A stretch of 64,000 nt of DNA from the NCBI RefSeq assembly GCF_014196535.1, contig NZ_JACIDU010000003.1, forward strand, positions 186,001-250,000, written 5' to 3'. Numbering within the stretch: the first letter of the stretch is position 1; every line of letters starts with the position of its first letter. Position numbers and translations under genes: made by a program. The notes under the pieces are model-generated. The model made no database searches. It was not told the DNA's origin and saw only the letters and a list, made by a program, of their open reading frames with translations. Source of the DNA: Allorhizobium borbori. Its GTDB lineage: Bacteria > Pseudomonadota > Alphaproteobacteria > Rhizobiales > Rhizobiaceae. This document shows, piece after piece, positions 16,758 to 26,040 of this stretch.

Positions 16758-17008
16758 GAAAAAAGTCCGTGCGTGAGGGAAAGCGCAGTTTCGCGGAATA
16801 TCGCGGCAAAGGAAGCATTTATGAAGGTAAGGAAATCCGCCCGCGCGGGGAAGAGGGTATTTCTTTTCCCGGTTTGCCCTTAATGGGAAAAAATCTCTCC
16901 ATGACGTGATATCTGCAATGTGCGTTGCGCCGAAAGCGGCGTTGACAGGCCGTGAATTTGGTCGTGTTGTGCGGCTCAAGAAAACCTATTCCAGAACAAG
17001 AGAATCCC

Positions 17009-17596
17009 ATGGCCGATACCAAGATTGCCGCCCGCCTGCTCGACGTCATCGAAAAGGACATTCTACCCCTGACTGCGAAGGGCGTCGCGCTCGGCAACAA
17101 GGTCTTCGGCGCCGCCATCCTACGCAAATCAGACCTCTCGCTGGTTGTTGCCGAAACCAACAACGAGCTGGAAAATCCGCTCTGGCATGGTGAAGTGCAC
17201 ACGCTGAAACGCTTCTACGAACTCGGTGAAAAGCCGGACACGAAGGACTTGATCTTTCTTTCGACGCACGAACCCTGCACCATGTGCATGTCGGCGATCA
17301 CCTGGGCCGGATTCGATAATTTCTATTATTTCTTCAGCCACGAAGACAGCCGCGATGCCTTCGCCATTCCGCACGACCTGAAAATCCTCAAGGAAGTGTT
17401 CGGCCTTGAACCCGGCGGCTATCGTCGCAAAAACGCTTTCTGGAACGCCTTCGCGCTGGCCGATCTCGTGGCCGTCGCCGACGAACCGGCAAAGGAACAG
17501 ATGCAGGCGCAATGGGATCGCATCAACGCAACTTATGCCGGCCTTTCGGACACCTACCAGTCCACCAAGGACGACAACGCCATTCCGCTGAACTGA
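17009..17596 (+). CDS. Cytidine/deoxycytidylate deaminase superfamily protein
   Basis: A 195-residue zinc-dependent deaminase. Zinc and catalytic residues are visible: His60 and Glu62 in LWHGEVHTL, then Cys90 and Cys93 in HEPCTMCMSAITWAG. The protein is longer than TadA and has a C-terminal extension (NAFWNAFALADLVAVADEPAKEQ...) not found there, so it is not tRNA adenosine deaminase. It resembles a group annotated as nucleoside or guanine deaminase-like in rhizobia; the substrate cannot be told. The ATG at 17009 is preceded by AAGAGAATCCC. The next gene mazG follows after only six bases, suggesting co-transcription in nucleotide housekeeping. Confidence 0.82.
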   Translation: MADTKIAARLLDVIEKDILPLTAKGVALGNKVFGAAILRKSDLSLVVAETNNELENPLWHGEVHTLKRFYELGEKPDTKDLIFLSTHEPCTMCMSAITWAGFDNFYYFFSHEDSRDAFAIPHDLKILKEVFGLEPGGYRRKNAFWNAFALADLVAVADEPAKEQMQAQWDRINATYAGLSDTYQSTKDDNAIPLN

Positions 17597-17602
17597 CGAA
17601 AG

Positions 17603-18451
17603 ATGACCACGATGGAACCGTCGAGGGATATTGCGCGCCTGATCGAAATCATGGCGCGCCTGCGCAACCCTGAAACCGGCTGCCCCTGGGACATCGAGCA
17701 GGATTTCGCCTCGATCAAGCCCTATACGATCGAGGAAGCCTACGAGGTCGCCGACGCCATCGAGCGCAACGACATGGGCGATCTCTGCGAGGAACTGGGC
17801 GATCTGCTTTTGCAGGTCGTCTTCCACGCGCGCATGGCAGAGGAGGCCGGGCAGTTTTCCTTTGGCGATGTGGTCGAGGCCGTGACGCGCAAGATGATCC
17901 GCCGCCACCCGCATGTCTTCGCCCGCTCCGATGCCGATACGCCCGACAAGGTGAAGGTGCAGTGGGACGAAATCAAGAAGCAGGAGAAGGCCGAACGCGC
18001 AGAACGGCGCGCACGTCTGGGCGGTGAAGAAACCTTCAAGGCTGGCCATCTGGGCTCCGTGCCCCGTGCGTTTCCGGCCCTCATGGAAGCCCTGAAGCTT
18101 CAGGAACAGGCCGCAAAGGTCGGCTTCGACTGGGCCGATCCCGAGCCGATCCTTGACAAGATAGAAGAAGAGATTGCCGAGTTCCGGGTCGCCCTGGCCA
18201 GCGGCAACAAGGCGCGTATTTCCGACGAACTGGGTGACCTCATCTTTGCGGTCGCCAATGTCGGCCGCCACGTGAAGGCCGACCCCGAAGATGCCCTGCG
18301 CGGCACGAATACAAAATTCCGCAGACGTTTCAGCTATATCGAAAAGACACTCAGCGACAACGGCATCTCGCTGTCAGATGCTACGCTGGATGAAATGGAG
18401 ACGCTGTGGCAAGCGGCGAAGATCGCAGAGCGCCCTGACGGCGGCGCCTAA
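17603..18451 (+). CDS. mazG: Nucleoside triphosphate pyrophosphohydrolase MazG
   Basis: A 282-residue enzyme that hydrolyses (d)NTPs to monophosphates and pyrophosphate, cleaning the nucleotide pool. Two MazG repeats are present. The first contains LRNPETGCPWDIEQDF and EEAYEVADAIE...LCEELGDLLLQVVFHARM, with the EExxE and ExxD metal-binding pattern. The second contains ILDKIEEEIAEFRVAL and RISDELGDLIFAVANVGRH. The ATG at 17603 is six bases after the deaminase stop; ATG 17612 is an alternative. It overlaps the next gene by one base. Confidence 0.95.
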   Translation: MTTMEPSRDIARLIEIMARLRNPETGCPWDIEQDFASIKPYTIEEAYEVADAIERNDMGDLCEELGDLLLQVVFHARMAEEAGQFSFGDVVEAVTRKMIRRHPHVFARSDADTPDKVKVQWDEIKKQEKAERAERRARLGGEETFKAGHLGSVPRAFPALMEALKLQEQAAKVGFDWADPEPILDKIEEEIAEFRVALASGNKARISDELGDLIFAVANVGRHVKADPEDALRGTNTKFRRRFSYIEKTLSDNGISLSDATLDEMETLWQAAKIAERPDGGA

Positions 18452-18930
18452 TGACACGATTGGACAAGTCAATTTTCTCTATCTCCAATCTGCGGGAGCG
18501 ACCGGACTTTGCCACCGTGGTGGCAAACCGTATCTGGAATGCATGGTGGCGGGAGGAAAACATTCCCCTCAGCTACATCGAAGGCCGGGTTGCGGAAAAC
18601 CTGCTGACAGACGCAATCCCGCTTGGCCTGGTCGCTCATCGGGAAACCGTGTTCATGGGCACGGTATCGATTATCGCCAGCGACATGGATGAACGTCCCC
18701 AATACACACCGTGGCTCGCGGCGCTGTGGGTCGATGTTGAACACCGTGGCTCCGGCATCGGTTCGGCGCTTGTGGACGCAGCGACGCAAGCCGCGTGGTC
18801 GCTCGGCTTCGAAAGCCTTTATCTTGGCGCAACAGCGGGAAATTCGGGATTTTACGCCGAAAAAGGCTGGCGTCTGATTGAGACCGGCGTTGCCGATCTC
18901 AATATTTTCCGGATCGACCAGGAAAAGTGA
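18451..18930 (+). CDS. GNAT family N-acetyltransferase
   Basis: A 159-residue acetyltransferase. The acetyl-CoA-binding motif appears as ALWVDVEHRGSGIGSALVDA, and the C-terminal part of the fold as LGFESLYLGATAGNSGFYAEKGW. The N-terminus carries an ERPDFATVVANRIWNAWW stretch seen in some GNATs of unknown substrate. Its ATG overlaps the mazG stop (TAATG), so it is the third gene of the deaminase-mazG-GNAT operon. The acetylated target is unknown. Confidence 0.88.
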   Translation: MTRLDKSIFSISNLRERPDFATVVANRIWNAWWREENIPLSYIEGRVAENLLTDAIPLGLVAHRETVFMGTVSIIASDMDERPQYTPWLAALWVDVEHRGSGIGSALVDAATQAAWSLGFESLYLGATAGNSGFYAEKGWRLIETGVADLNIFRIDQEK

Positions 18931-18937
18931 GCAGCGC

Positions 18938-20335
18938 TCACCGCTCCCAGTCTTCCTTTTCCGGCTTCGGACCAATGCCGAGCTTACGCTCCAGTTCGGT
19001 CGCCTGTTCGCCGGACAGGCGCAAATCGAGGCTGACGGAACCGTCTTCCAGATCCTCGCGGCCATCGACGACGGTCGCGTCGTAAACCCAGGAGAGAAGC
19101 CCAAGCTTTTCCGGCGGAAGAACCACCGTTACCTCCGTGAGAACACCGGAAAGCCGCGTGGCGATTTCCTCAAGAAGTTCCGGTACGCCCTCGCCCGAAA
19201 GCGCCGAGACCGCCATCACGTTCTTTCGTCCCGCCGCCTTGCTAGCGATAGCGTCGTGGCGTTCCGGATCGAGCCGATCCATCTTGTTCCAGACTTCCAG
19301 AATGCGTTCGTCTGCTTCCTTGCCCTCGATGCCGAGGTCAGCGAGGATGCGCAGCACATCCGCCGCCTGCGCGGCATTGTCGGGGTCGGACATATCGCGC
19401 ACATGCAGCACGAGGTCGGCCTCCAGCACCTCTTCCAGCGTGGCGCGGAAGGCGGCCACGAGGTGGGTCGGCAGATCGGAGATAAAGCCCACCGTATCCG
19501 AAAGGATCACGGTGCGGCCATGCGGCAGTTTCATGCGGCGCAGCGTCGGATCGAGCGTTGCGAACAGCATGTCCTCGGCCAGAACGCCAGCACCGGTAAT
19601 GCGGTTGAACAGCGTCGATTTGCCGGCGTTGGTGTAACCTACCAGCGCCACGATCGGATGTGGCACCTTGCGGCGCTTGGCGCGGTGAAGCTGGCGGGTT
19701 CGCACAACCTGCTCCAGTTCGCGCTCCAGCCGCACGATGCGTTCCTGGAGCAGGCGACGGTCCGCTTCGATCTGGGTTTCACCCGGACCGCCCATGAAGC
19801 CCGCGCCACCGCGCTGGCGTTCAAGGTGGGTCCAGCTTCGAACCAGCCGGCCCTTCTGGTAATTCAGATGCGCCAGTTCGACCTGCAGCGTGCCTTCCTT
19901 GGTGGAAGCACGGCGACCGAAGATTTCAAGAATGAGACCCGTGCGGTCGATCACCTTGGCATTCCAGGCGCGCTCGAGATTGCGCTGCTGCACCGGCGTC
20001 AGCGGGTGATCGAAGATCACGAGCCCCGCATCCTTCTCATCGAGAATGCGCGTCACTTCATCGATCTTGCCTGTGCCCATCAGGGTCGCCGGCCGCGGAT
20101 CATTGACGGCGACAATCAGGCCTTCGACGATTTCGAGATCGATTGCGAGCGCAAGTCCCTTGGCTTCCTCCAGGCGGCTCTCGCTGGAGCGCGTGGGCGG
20201 CAAGGGCTCGGTTGACGCAGAGGCAGCAGACTTGCTACGCCCCTGTTTCAAGACGGGAACGATGACAACGGCGCGATTATCGTCCCGCCGCTTTGGCTCG
20301 TCCGGAACGACTGATCCGCCTATGGGTTCACGCAT
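18938..20335 (-). CDS. hflX: Ribosome-associated GTPase HflX
   Basis: A 465-residue GTPase that splits or rescues stalled ribosomes under stress. The HflX N-domain (GTP_bdg_N region) spans ~40-180, followed by a coiled region with GGPGETQIEADRRLLQERI, then the G domain: GYTNAGKST (G1), DTVGFI (G3, DTxG form) and NKMD (G4). The end NELERKLGIGPKPEKEDWE-like tail is normal. It is transcribed just after hfq with an 18-bp gap, as in many proteobacteria. ATG 20335 gives an extended N-terminus (MREPIGGS...) of about 40 residues that other rhizobial HflX proteins also have. Confidence 0.95.
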   Translation of the reverse strand: MREPIGGSVVPDEPKRRDDNRAVVIVPVLKQGRSKSAASASTEPLPPTRSSESRLEEAKGLALAIDLEIVEGLIVAVNDPRPATLMGTGKIDEVTRILDEKDAGLVIFDHPLTPVQQRNLERAWNAKVIDRTGLILEIFGRRASTKEGTLQVELAHLNYQKGRLVRSWTHLERQRGGAGFMGGPGETQIEADRRLLQERIVRLERELEQVVRTRQLHRAKRRKVPHPIVALVGYTNAGKSTLFNRITGAGVLAEDMLFATLDPTLRRMKLPHGRTVILSDTVGFISDLPTHLVAAFRATLEEVLEADLVLHVRDMSDPDNAAQAADVLRILADLGIEGKEADERILEVWNKMDRLDPERHDAIASKAAGRKNVMAVSALSGEGVPELLEEIATRLSGVLTEVTVVLPPEKLGLLSWVYDATVVDGREDLEDGSVSLDLRLSGEQATELERKLGIGPKPEKEDWER

Positions 20336-20353
20336 GACTTACGTCTATGCCTT

Positions 20354-20596
20354 TCACGAGGATTGTTCTTCGCTCTCGAACATCTGCATCGGCTGGCCCG
20401 GCATGATGGTCGAGATGGCGTGCTTGTAAACAAGCTGAGAGTGTCCATCCCTGCGCAACAGGACACAGAAATTGTCGAAGGACGTAACAACGCCCGTCAA
20501 CTTGACACCGTTGATGAGGAAGATAGTGAGCGAAATCTTTTGCTTGCGAACAGTATTGAGAAAAAGATCCTGCAAATTCTGAGAACGTTCCGCCAT
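20354..20596 (-). CDS. hfq: RNA chaperone Hfq
   Basis: An 80-residue protein forming a hexameric ring that pairs small RNAs with mRNAs. It is almost invariant in rhizobia. The Sm1 motif covers [30 protein letters not shown] and the Sm2 motif includes [11 protein letters not shown], with the proximal-face residues QNLQDLF and KH. The C-terminal tail is short ([11 protein letters not shown]), as usual in alphaproteobacteria. The gene lies upstream of hflX. A 170-bp gap to trkA upstream probably contains its promoter, but no clear box was recognised. Confidence 0.97.
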   Translation of the reverse strand: MAERSQNLQDLFLNTVRKQKISLTIFLINGVKLTGVVTSFDNFCVLLRRDGHSQLVYKHAISTIMPGQPMQMFESEEQSS

Positions 20597-20766
20597 GGCG
20601 CCGCTTCTTTCTTTTTTGCCGGCAAAATGGCCGGTGTTTATAACAACTCTATTGCTTGTAGATTTTTGGGAATTCCTCGTCCCATGATCCCGGATTGTGG
20701 TATCAAATCAGTTGCTTTTTCGCAACGACGAAAACGGCCCGAGCGGTACGCCCCCGCGAAAAGGCA

Positions 20767-22143
20767 TCAGAAGTACTGAATCGATACACGGAATAGCTGT
20801 TCCACATGGCGCACTGCCGCCGCTGTGGCGAGCAGAACCACCCGATCCTTCGCCTTCACCCGAAAGTCGCCATCCGGACGCAGAACCGTTCCCGCCCGGT
20901 AGACGGCGCCGATGCGCACCCCTTCCGGCAGATCGAGATCGCGGATCGGCTTGCCGACCAGCGGCGATGTTTCCAGCGCTTCCGCTTCGATCACTTCGCC
21001 CGCACCCTGCTGCACCGCATAGACCGAGCGGATGCGCCCCTTGCGGACATGCTGGAGAACACGCGAGATCGTGACGGCACGCGGATTGATATAGGCATCG
21101 ATACCGAGCGTTTCCACCATCTCCTGCAATGCGGTGTTGTTGATGAGCGCCAGCGCGCTCTTGCAGCCGCTCTGCTTGGCCATGACCGAGGAAAGAATGT
21201 TGATCTGATCACTGTTGGTCAGCGACACCATCAGCTCGGTATCGGCGATATCGGCCTGGTTCAGCATGGCCTGATCGAGGGCGGAGCCGTTGAGAACGAT
21301 CGTATGGTTCAGTTCTTCCGACAGCGCCACGGCACGCGGGCGCTCGGACTCGATGATCTTCACCCGCGTCTTCGGTTGCAGCAGTTCGATATTGCGGGCC
21401 ACATACTGGCCAATATTGCCGCCACCCGCAATCACAATGCGGCTCGCCGCCTGCTCATCGTGGCCGAAGAGCCCGAGCGTGCGGCGCACGTGCTCACGCT
21501 GGCAGATGACATAGGCGAGATCGCCCACATCGAGCTGTTCGCTGGAATCGGCGATTAGCAGCTTGCCGTTGCGATAGACACCGACGACCGTCGCCACGAG
21601 ATCCGGGAAAAGCTGCGACAACTGCTTCAGCGGCGTGTTGACGACGGGGCAATCCGCCATGCACTCGATGGCAATCATCGAGATCGCATCGTCGGCGAAG
21701 CGGAACACATCTTCCGCGCCGGGGAAGGAAATGCGGCGCAGCACCATCTTGCCCACCTCGATCTCCGGCGAAATCGCCACATCGATCGGCAGGTTTTCAC
21801 GGCTGAACAGGTCGGAATATTCCGGCTGGAGATATTGCTGGGCACGAATGCGCGCGATCTTCACCGGCACGTTGAAAAGCGAGTGCGCCACCTGGCAGGC
21901 GGTGATGTTGATCTCGTCGTAAAGCGTCACGGCAATGATCATGTCGGCTTGCTCGGCGCCGGCACGCGCCAGCACATCCGGGTGGGCGCCGTGCCCCACA
22001 TAGCCGCGTACATCCAGCTTGTCGGAAATCGCCGCTACCAGTGACGCCGAGGTGTCGATGACGGACACATCATTGTCTTCCTGCGCCAGACGCTCGGCGA
22101 TACCATAGCCGACCTGGCCGGCTCCGCAGATGATGATCTTCAT
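20767..22143 (-). CDS. trkA: Trk potassium uptake system regulatory subunit TrkA
   Basis: A 458-residue cytoplasmic regulator of Trk potassium channels. It has two tandem units, each an NAD-binding Rossmann (RCK_N) plus TrkA_C domain. The first begins KIIICGAGQVGYGIAERLA and the second IVIAGGGNIGQYVARNIELL at about 235; both glycine loops are intact. TrkA_C segments precede residue ~225 and the end. It lies 33 bp after ntrX in the same direction, a position conserved in rhizobia. The membrane subunit TrkH/TrkG is not in the window. Confidence 0.95.
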   Translation of the reverse strand: MKIIICGAGQVGYGIAERLAQEDNDVSVIDTSASLVAAISDKLDVRGYVGHGAHPDVLARAGAEQADMIIAVTLYDEINITACQVAHSLFNVPVKIARIRAQQYLQPEYSDLFSRENLPIDVAISPEIEVGKMVLRRISFPGAEDVFRFADDAISMIAIECMADCPVVNTPLKQLSQLFPDLVATVVGVYRNGKLLIADSSEQLDVGDLAYVICQREHVRRTLGLFGHDEQAASRIVIAGGGNIGQYVARNIELLQPKTRVKIIESERPRAVALSEELNHTIVLNGSALDQAMLNQADIADTELMVSLTNSDQINILSSVMAKQSGCKSALALINNTALQEMVETLGIDAYINPRAVTISRVLQHVRKGRIRSVYAVQQGAGEVIEAEALETSPLVGKPIRDLDLPEGVRIGAVYRAGTVLRPDGDFRVKAKDRVVLLATAAAVRHVEQLFRVSIQYF

Positions 22144-22176
22144 GCTTTTGCTTCCCCCCGCGACACCAGACCCAAA

Positions 22177-23541
22177 TCAGACGCCGAGAGACTTCAGCTT
22201 GCGATGCAAGGCCGAGCGTTCCATCCCGACAAATTCCGCCGTGCGGGAGATGTTGCCCCCGAAGCGGTTGATCTGGGCGATCAGGTAGTCGCGCTCAAAC
22301 ATTTCACGCGCCTCGCGCAAGGGCAAGGTCATGATGTGATAATCATTGTGAGCGGAAACCTTGGGCAGCATGTCGCCGAGATCGGTGGGCAGCATATCCG
22401 CCGTGATCGGGGTATCAGGCCCATCGCCGCGCGCCAGAATGAGAAGGCGTTCGATGTTGTTGCGAAGCTGGCGGATATTGCCCGGCCAGTCGTTGGCCTG
22501 CAGAACGGCCAGCGCGTCGTCGGCGATCTTGCGCGGGCGAATACCGGCCTGTTCGGCCACCTGCCGCATGAAAAGGTCGATCAGAAAGGGAATGTCCTCG
22601 CGCCGCTCCGCCAGAGGCGGCACCCGCACCGGCACCACGGCAAGACGATGATAGAGATCTTCCCGGAACGTGCCGCCGGCAATCAGGCTTTCCAGATTGT
22701 AGGCGGTGGAGGAAATGATACGCACATCCACCTTCACCCGCTTTGAGCCACCAACGCGCTCGAATTGCTGATCGACCAGCACGCGCAGGATCTTGTTCTG
22801 CGTCTCGCGCGGCATCTCACCAATTTCATCGAGGTAGAGAATGCCGCGATGGGCCTCTTCCAGCGCACCGATACGGCGTGGCTGGCCGGGCGTACCTTCC
22901 GTGCCGAAGAGCGCCATTTCCATGCGGTCGGGTGTGATGGCCGCAGCATTGAGCGCCACGAACGGGCCGCCCGAACGCGACGACTTCTTGTGAATGAGAC
23001 GGGCGACCGTTTCCTTGCCCGACCCCGAGGGGCCGAGGATCATGACGCGGCTGTTGGTGGGAGCGACCTTGTCGATCACCTGACGAAGCTGGGAGACCGC
23101 GACGGATGTGCCGATCAGTTCACCGGTATCGCCGGCTCGCTTCTTCAGCTCGGAAACCTCACGCTTCAGCTTGGAATTTTCCAGCGCCCGCTCTGCGATC
23201 AGGATAAGGCGGTCGGCCTTGAAGGGCTTTTCGATAAAATCGAACGCGCCACGCTTGATGGCGGACACGGCCGTTTCGATGTTGCCGTGACCGGAGATCA
23301 TCACCACCGGCAATTCCGGATGGCGGTTTCGTACCTCATCGAGCAGCGCCAGCCCGTCAAGACGGCTGCCCTGCATCCAGATATCGAGGAAAATCAACCG
23401 CGGCACGCGGTCAGAAATGGCAGCCAAAGCGCTATCGGCATCGTGGGCCGTACGCGTCTCATGCCCTTCATCGGACAGGATGCCGGAAACGATGTCCCGA
23501 ATGTCCGCTTCGTCGTCAACAACCAGAATATCAGACGCCAT
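22177..23541 (-). CDS. ntrX: Nitrogen response regulator NtrX
   Basis: A 454-residue response regulator paired with NtrY, controlling nitrogen metabolism and envelope or cell-cycle genes in alphaproteobacteria. Domains: receiver (~1-120) with phospho-acceptor Asp53 and Lys106; AAA+ domain (~140-370) with Walker A GPSGSGKE at 170-177 and ILYLDEIGEM as Walker B; DNA-binding helix-turn-helix at the end (NISRTAEFVGMERSALHRKL). The loop that carries GAFTGA in sigma-54 activators (about 213-224) reads TEGTPGQPRRIG instead, so activation through sigma-54 contact is unlikely. The start overlaps ntrY by 11 bases. Confidence 0.95.
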   Translation of the reverse strand: MASDILVVDDEADIRDIVSGILSDEGHETRTAHDADSALAAISDRVPRLIFLDIWMQGSRLDGLALLDEVRNRHPELPVVMISGHGNIETAVSAIKRGAFDFIEKPFKADRLILIAERALENSKLKREVSELKKRAGDTGELIGTSVAVSQLRQVIDKVAPTNSRVMILGPSGSGKETVARLIHKKSSRSGGPFVALNAAAITPDRMEMALFGTEGTPGQPRRIGALEEAHRGILYLDEIGEMPRETQNKILRVLVDQQFERVGGSKRVKVDVRIISSTAYNLESLIAGGTFREDLYHRLAVVPVRVPPLAERREDIPFLIDLFMRQVAEQAGIRPRKIADDALAVLQANDWPGNIRQLRNNIERLLILARGDGPDTPITADMLPTDLGDMLPKVSAHNDYHIMTLPLREAREMFERDYLIAQINRFGGNISRTAEFVGMERSALHRKLKSLGV

Positions 23542-25879
23542 GCGCAACTTCCTTGTCATGCTCGCCGGAAGAGGCTTCCACCACCGCCGGGCGCGGTAAC
23601 AGCACCCGGATCATGGCGCCTCTGCCGTGGTCGAAATCGGACGGCGCATCATGCAGCTCGAGGATTCCGCCATGTTCTTCGATAATTTTCTTGACGATGG
23701 CGAGACCGAGACCGGTGCCTTTCTCGCGCATCGTGATGTAGGGTTCGAGGATGCGGTGCCGGTTTTCCGTCGGCAGGCCGCGGCCGTTGTCAATGATATC
23801 GACCACGAAACGGTCGTGCTGCGCGTCGAAGACGGCGCGAGCCATCACCTTGCCCTCTGCCGGACGTTCGTCCGCCGGCACGGCTTCAATGGCTTCCACA
23901 GCATTCTTGATGAGATTTCCGAACGCCTGCGACAGCATGCGGGCGTCGAACAGCCCTTCGAGGCGGTTGTCGCCCAGATCCTTGGTGAAGGTGATGTGGG
24001 CCGTGCCCATCTCGCGCAGGAAGACGGCGTCGCGAACGATGTCGCGCAGGTCCGCACATTCCTTCACCGGCTTCGGCATTCGGGCGAAAGATGAGAATTC
24101 ATCGACCATGCGTCCGATATCACCCACCTGCCGCACGATCGTATCGGTACACTGATCAAAAACCTTGCGGTCCTCGTCCGGCACCATCTTGCCGAAGCGG
24201 CGCTTTAGGCGCTCGGCAGAAAGCTGGATCGGCGTCAGCGGGTTCTTGATTTCATGGGCGATGCGGCGCGCGACATCCGCCCAGGCGGTCGAGCGCTGGG
24301 CAATCACGAGATCGGTAATGTCGTCCAGAGTCAGCACGTGGGATTCGGCGCCGCCATGGGCCTCCTCACGCGTCACCTGTACGGAGAGCGTGCGCTCGAC
24401 GCCATTGCGCATCATGTTGATCTGCTTGCGGAAGTCGCTGCGTGAACGCGAAGCGGCCTCGCTCAGCACCTGATCCAGTTCACCGGCGATCTCTGCAAGC
24501 CGCGCACCGACGAGCTTTTCTGCCGGCAGGCCGAGGAAGAATTCGGCCGAAGGATTGACGATGGAAATACGCCCGTCGGCCTCGACGCCGATCACGGCGG
24601 CGGTCACGCCCGAAAGCACGGCTTCGATGAAGCGACGGCGGTCATCCACCTCGTCCTTGGCCACCAGAATCTCGTTTTGCTGGCTGCGGATCTCCGAAAT
24701 CATCTTGTTGAAGGTTCGCGACAGGCTACCGACGTCACCATCAACCGCTCGCACGGGCACGACGACATCGAGATTGCCCGAGGCAACACTGTCGGCGGCG
24801 GCAATCAGCAGCCGGATGGGCCGCACGATCCGATCGGCCACGGCAATCGCGGCCCAGATGGCGGCGAGCAGAACAATCAGCGCAAAGCCGAGATAGAGCA
24901 CGGCGAAGGCCACCTGAAGCGAGGTGCGCCCAGCCTCCATGTTCTTGTATTCGGCGGTATTTTCCTCCATCAGCCGCATTGCGGCCATCACCTTCGGATC
25001 AACCGCCCGGATGGTGTAGAGGAAGGCGCCGGGGATCGTGTCGATCTTGATGATGGCGCCGACGAGGTTCGTTACCCCCGGCGGAATGAGCGTCGGCTGG
25101 CCAGCCGCCGAGGATTCCAGCGCATTCTTCGGGATTTCCGGCAGCGGCTTGTCCATCTTGATGTCGGCTGCAATGATGGTCGAGCCGTCATCACGAACGA
25201 GGAAGGCGCCCAGCAGACCTCGCCCGCGCGCCTGGCGCGTCATCAGGTCCGTAAATCCTGTACGATCAAGGTAGAACAGCGAGCGGCTGCGCTCCAGATC
25301 GTTGGACATGGAGATCGTCTGCCCCTGCAGATAGCTCGCATTTTCCATCATGTAGGCCTGGGCCACATTCATGGACGACTGGACGATGGATTGGGTGCGA
25401 ATGGAGAACCAGCGATCCAGCCCGGCCGACAGCGTGATGGAAGCGAAAATGGCGATGATGATCGCCGGGGCAATGGCAACGACGGAAAACAGACCGACGA
25501 TGCGAACATGGAGGCCAGCGGCAGCACGCCCGCGCGAACGCGCCTTCACCAGTCGTGCGACCTCGCGCACCACCTGATAGATCAGCCCCAGAACAAACAG
25601 GGAGTTCAGAATGGCGGAAGCGATGACGACATTCGTCGTCGGAGAGATCGGCGTGTAGCCCAGAAGCACGAACAGGGTGAGCATGGCGCAGATCAGCGCG
25701 CCAGCGGCCAGCACAAGGCCCGGCAGCGAAAATGCGGAACGTCGATCCTGGATCAGCGAACCTTCCGGTTCGTTTTCCTCGATCGGCTCAACCGTGCCGG
25801 TCATCATGCCCGCAAATCCCCCGCTTGCGCCACCCGCCCCGACCCGAAGCATCGGAGGCGGCGCAACCATTTCTGTCAT
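23531..25879 (-). CDS. ntrY: Nitrogen sensor histidine kinase NtrY
   Basis: A 782-residue membrane sensor kinase for NtrX. Three N-terminal membrane helices lie at about 50-75, 84-104 and 125-150; a periplasmic region with LYTIRAVDPKVMA precedes a fourth helix near 325-345, after which a HAMP domain (VADRIVRPIRLLIAAADSVASG) and a PAS domain (ISIVNPSAEFFLGLP) follow. The kinase core has the His in [15 protein letters not shown], then the N, G1 (DNGRGLP) and G2 (EKGTGLGLAIVKKI) boxes. ATG 25879 begins MTEMVAPPPMLRV. It lies downstream of ntrC with a 161-bp gap likely containing its promoter. Confidence 0.95.
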   Translation of the reverse strand: MTEMVAPPPMLRVGAGGASGGFAGMMTGTVEPIEENEPEGSLIQDRRSAFSLPGLVLAAGALICAMLTLFVLLGYTPISPTTNVVIASAILNSLFVLGLIYQVVREVARLVKARSRGRAAAGLHVRIVGLFSVVAIAPAIIIAIFASITLSAGLDRWFSIRTQSIVQSSMNVAQAYMMENASYLQGQTISMSNDLERSRSLFYLDRTGFTDLMTRQARGRGLLGAFLVRDDGSTIIAADIKMDKPLPEIPKNALESSAAGQPTLIPPGVTNLVGAIIKIDTIPGAFLYTIRAVDPKVMAAMRLMEENTAEYKNMEAGRTSLQVAFAVLYLGFALIVLLAAIWAAIAVADRIVRPIRLLIAAADSVASGNLDVVVPVRAVDGDVGSLSRTFNKMISEIRSQQNEILVAKDEVDDRRRFIEAVLSGVTAAVIGVEADGRISIVNPSAEFFLGLPAEKLVGARLAEIAGELDQVLSEAASRSRSDFRKQINMMRNGVERTLSVQVTREEAHGGAESHVLTLDDITDLVIAQRSTAWADVARRIAHEIKNPLTPIQLSAERLKRRFGKMVPDEDRKVFDQCTDTIVRQVGDIGRMVDEFSSFARMPKPVKECADLRDIVRDAVFLREMGTAHITFTKDLGDNRLEGLFDARMLSQAFGNLIKNAVEAIEAVPADERPAEGKVMARAVFDAQHDRFVVDIIDNGRGLPTENRHRILEPYITMREKGTGLGLAIVKKIIEEHGGILELHDAPSDFDHGRGAMIRVLLPRPAVVEASSGEHDKEVAHGV

Positions 25880-26040
25880 AGACCTCTCGGCCCCGTATCT
25901 GCGGGCCGGAAAACCGCCACATCGCCAACGCCTGAACGGCAGCCGGCCACAGCCTGCTTTATTCACGCGTCGTGAATCAGGCAGCCCGTGTCGTTAAAAC
26001 AACGCATTGTGGCGAAAATGCAACGGCCCGTCGGCGCTTG

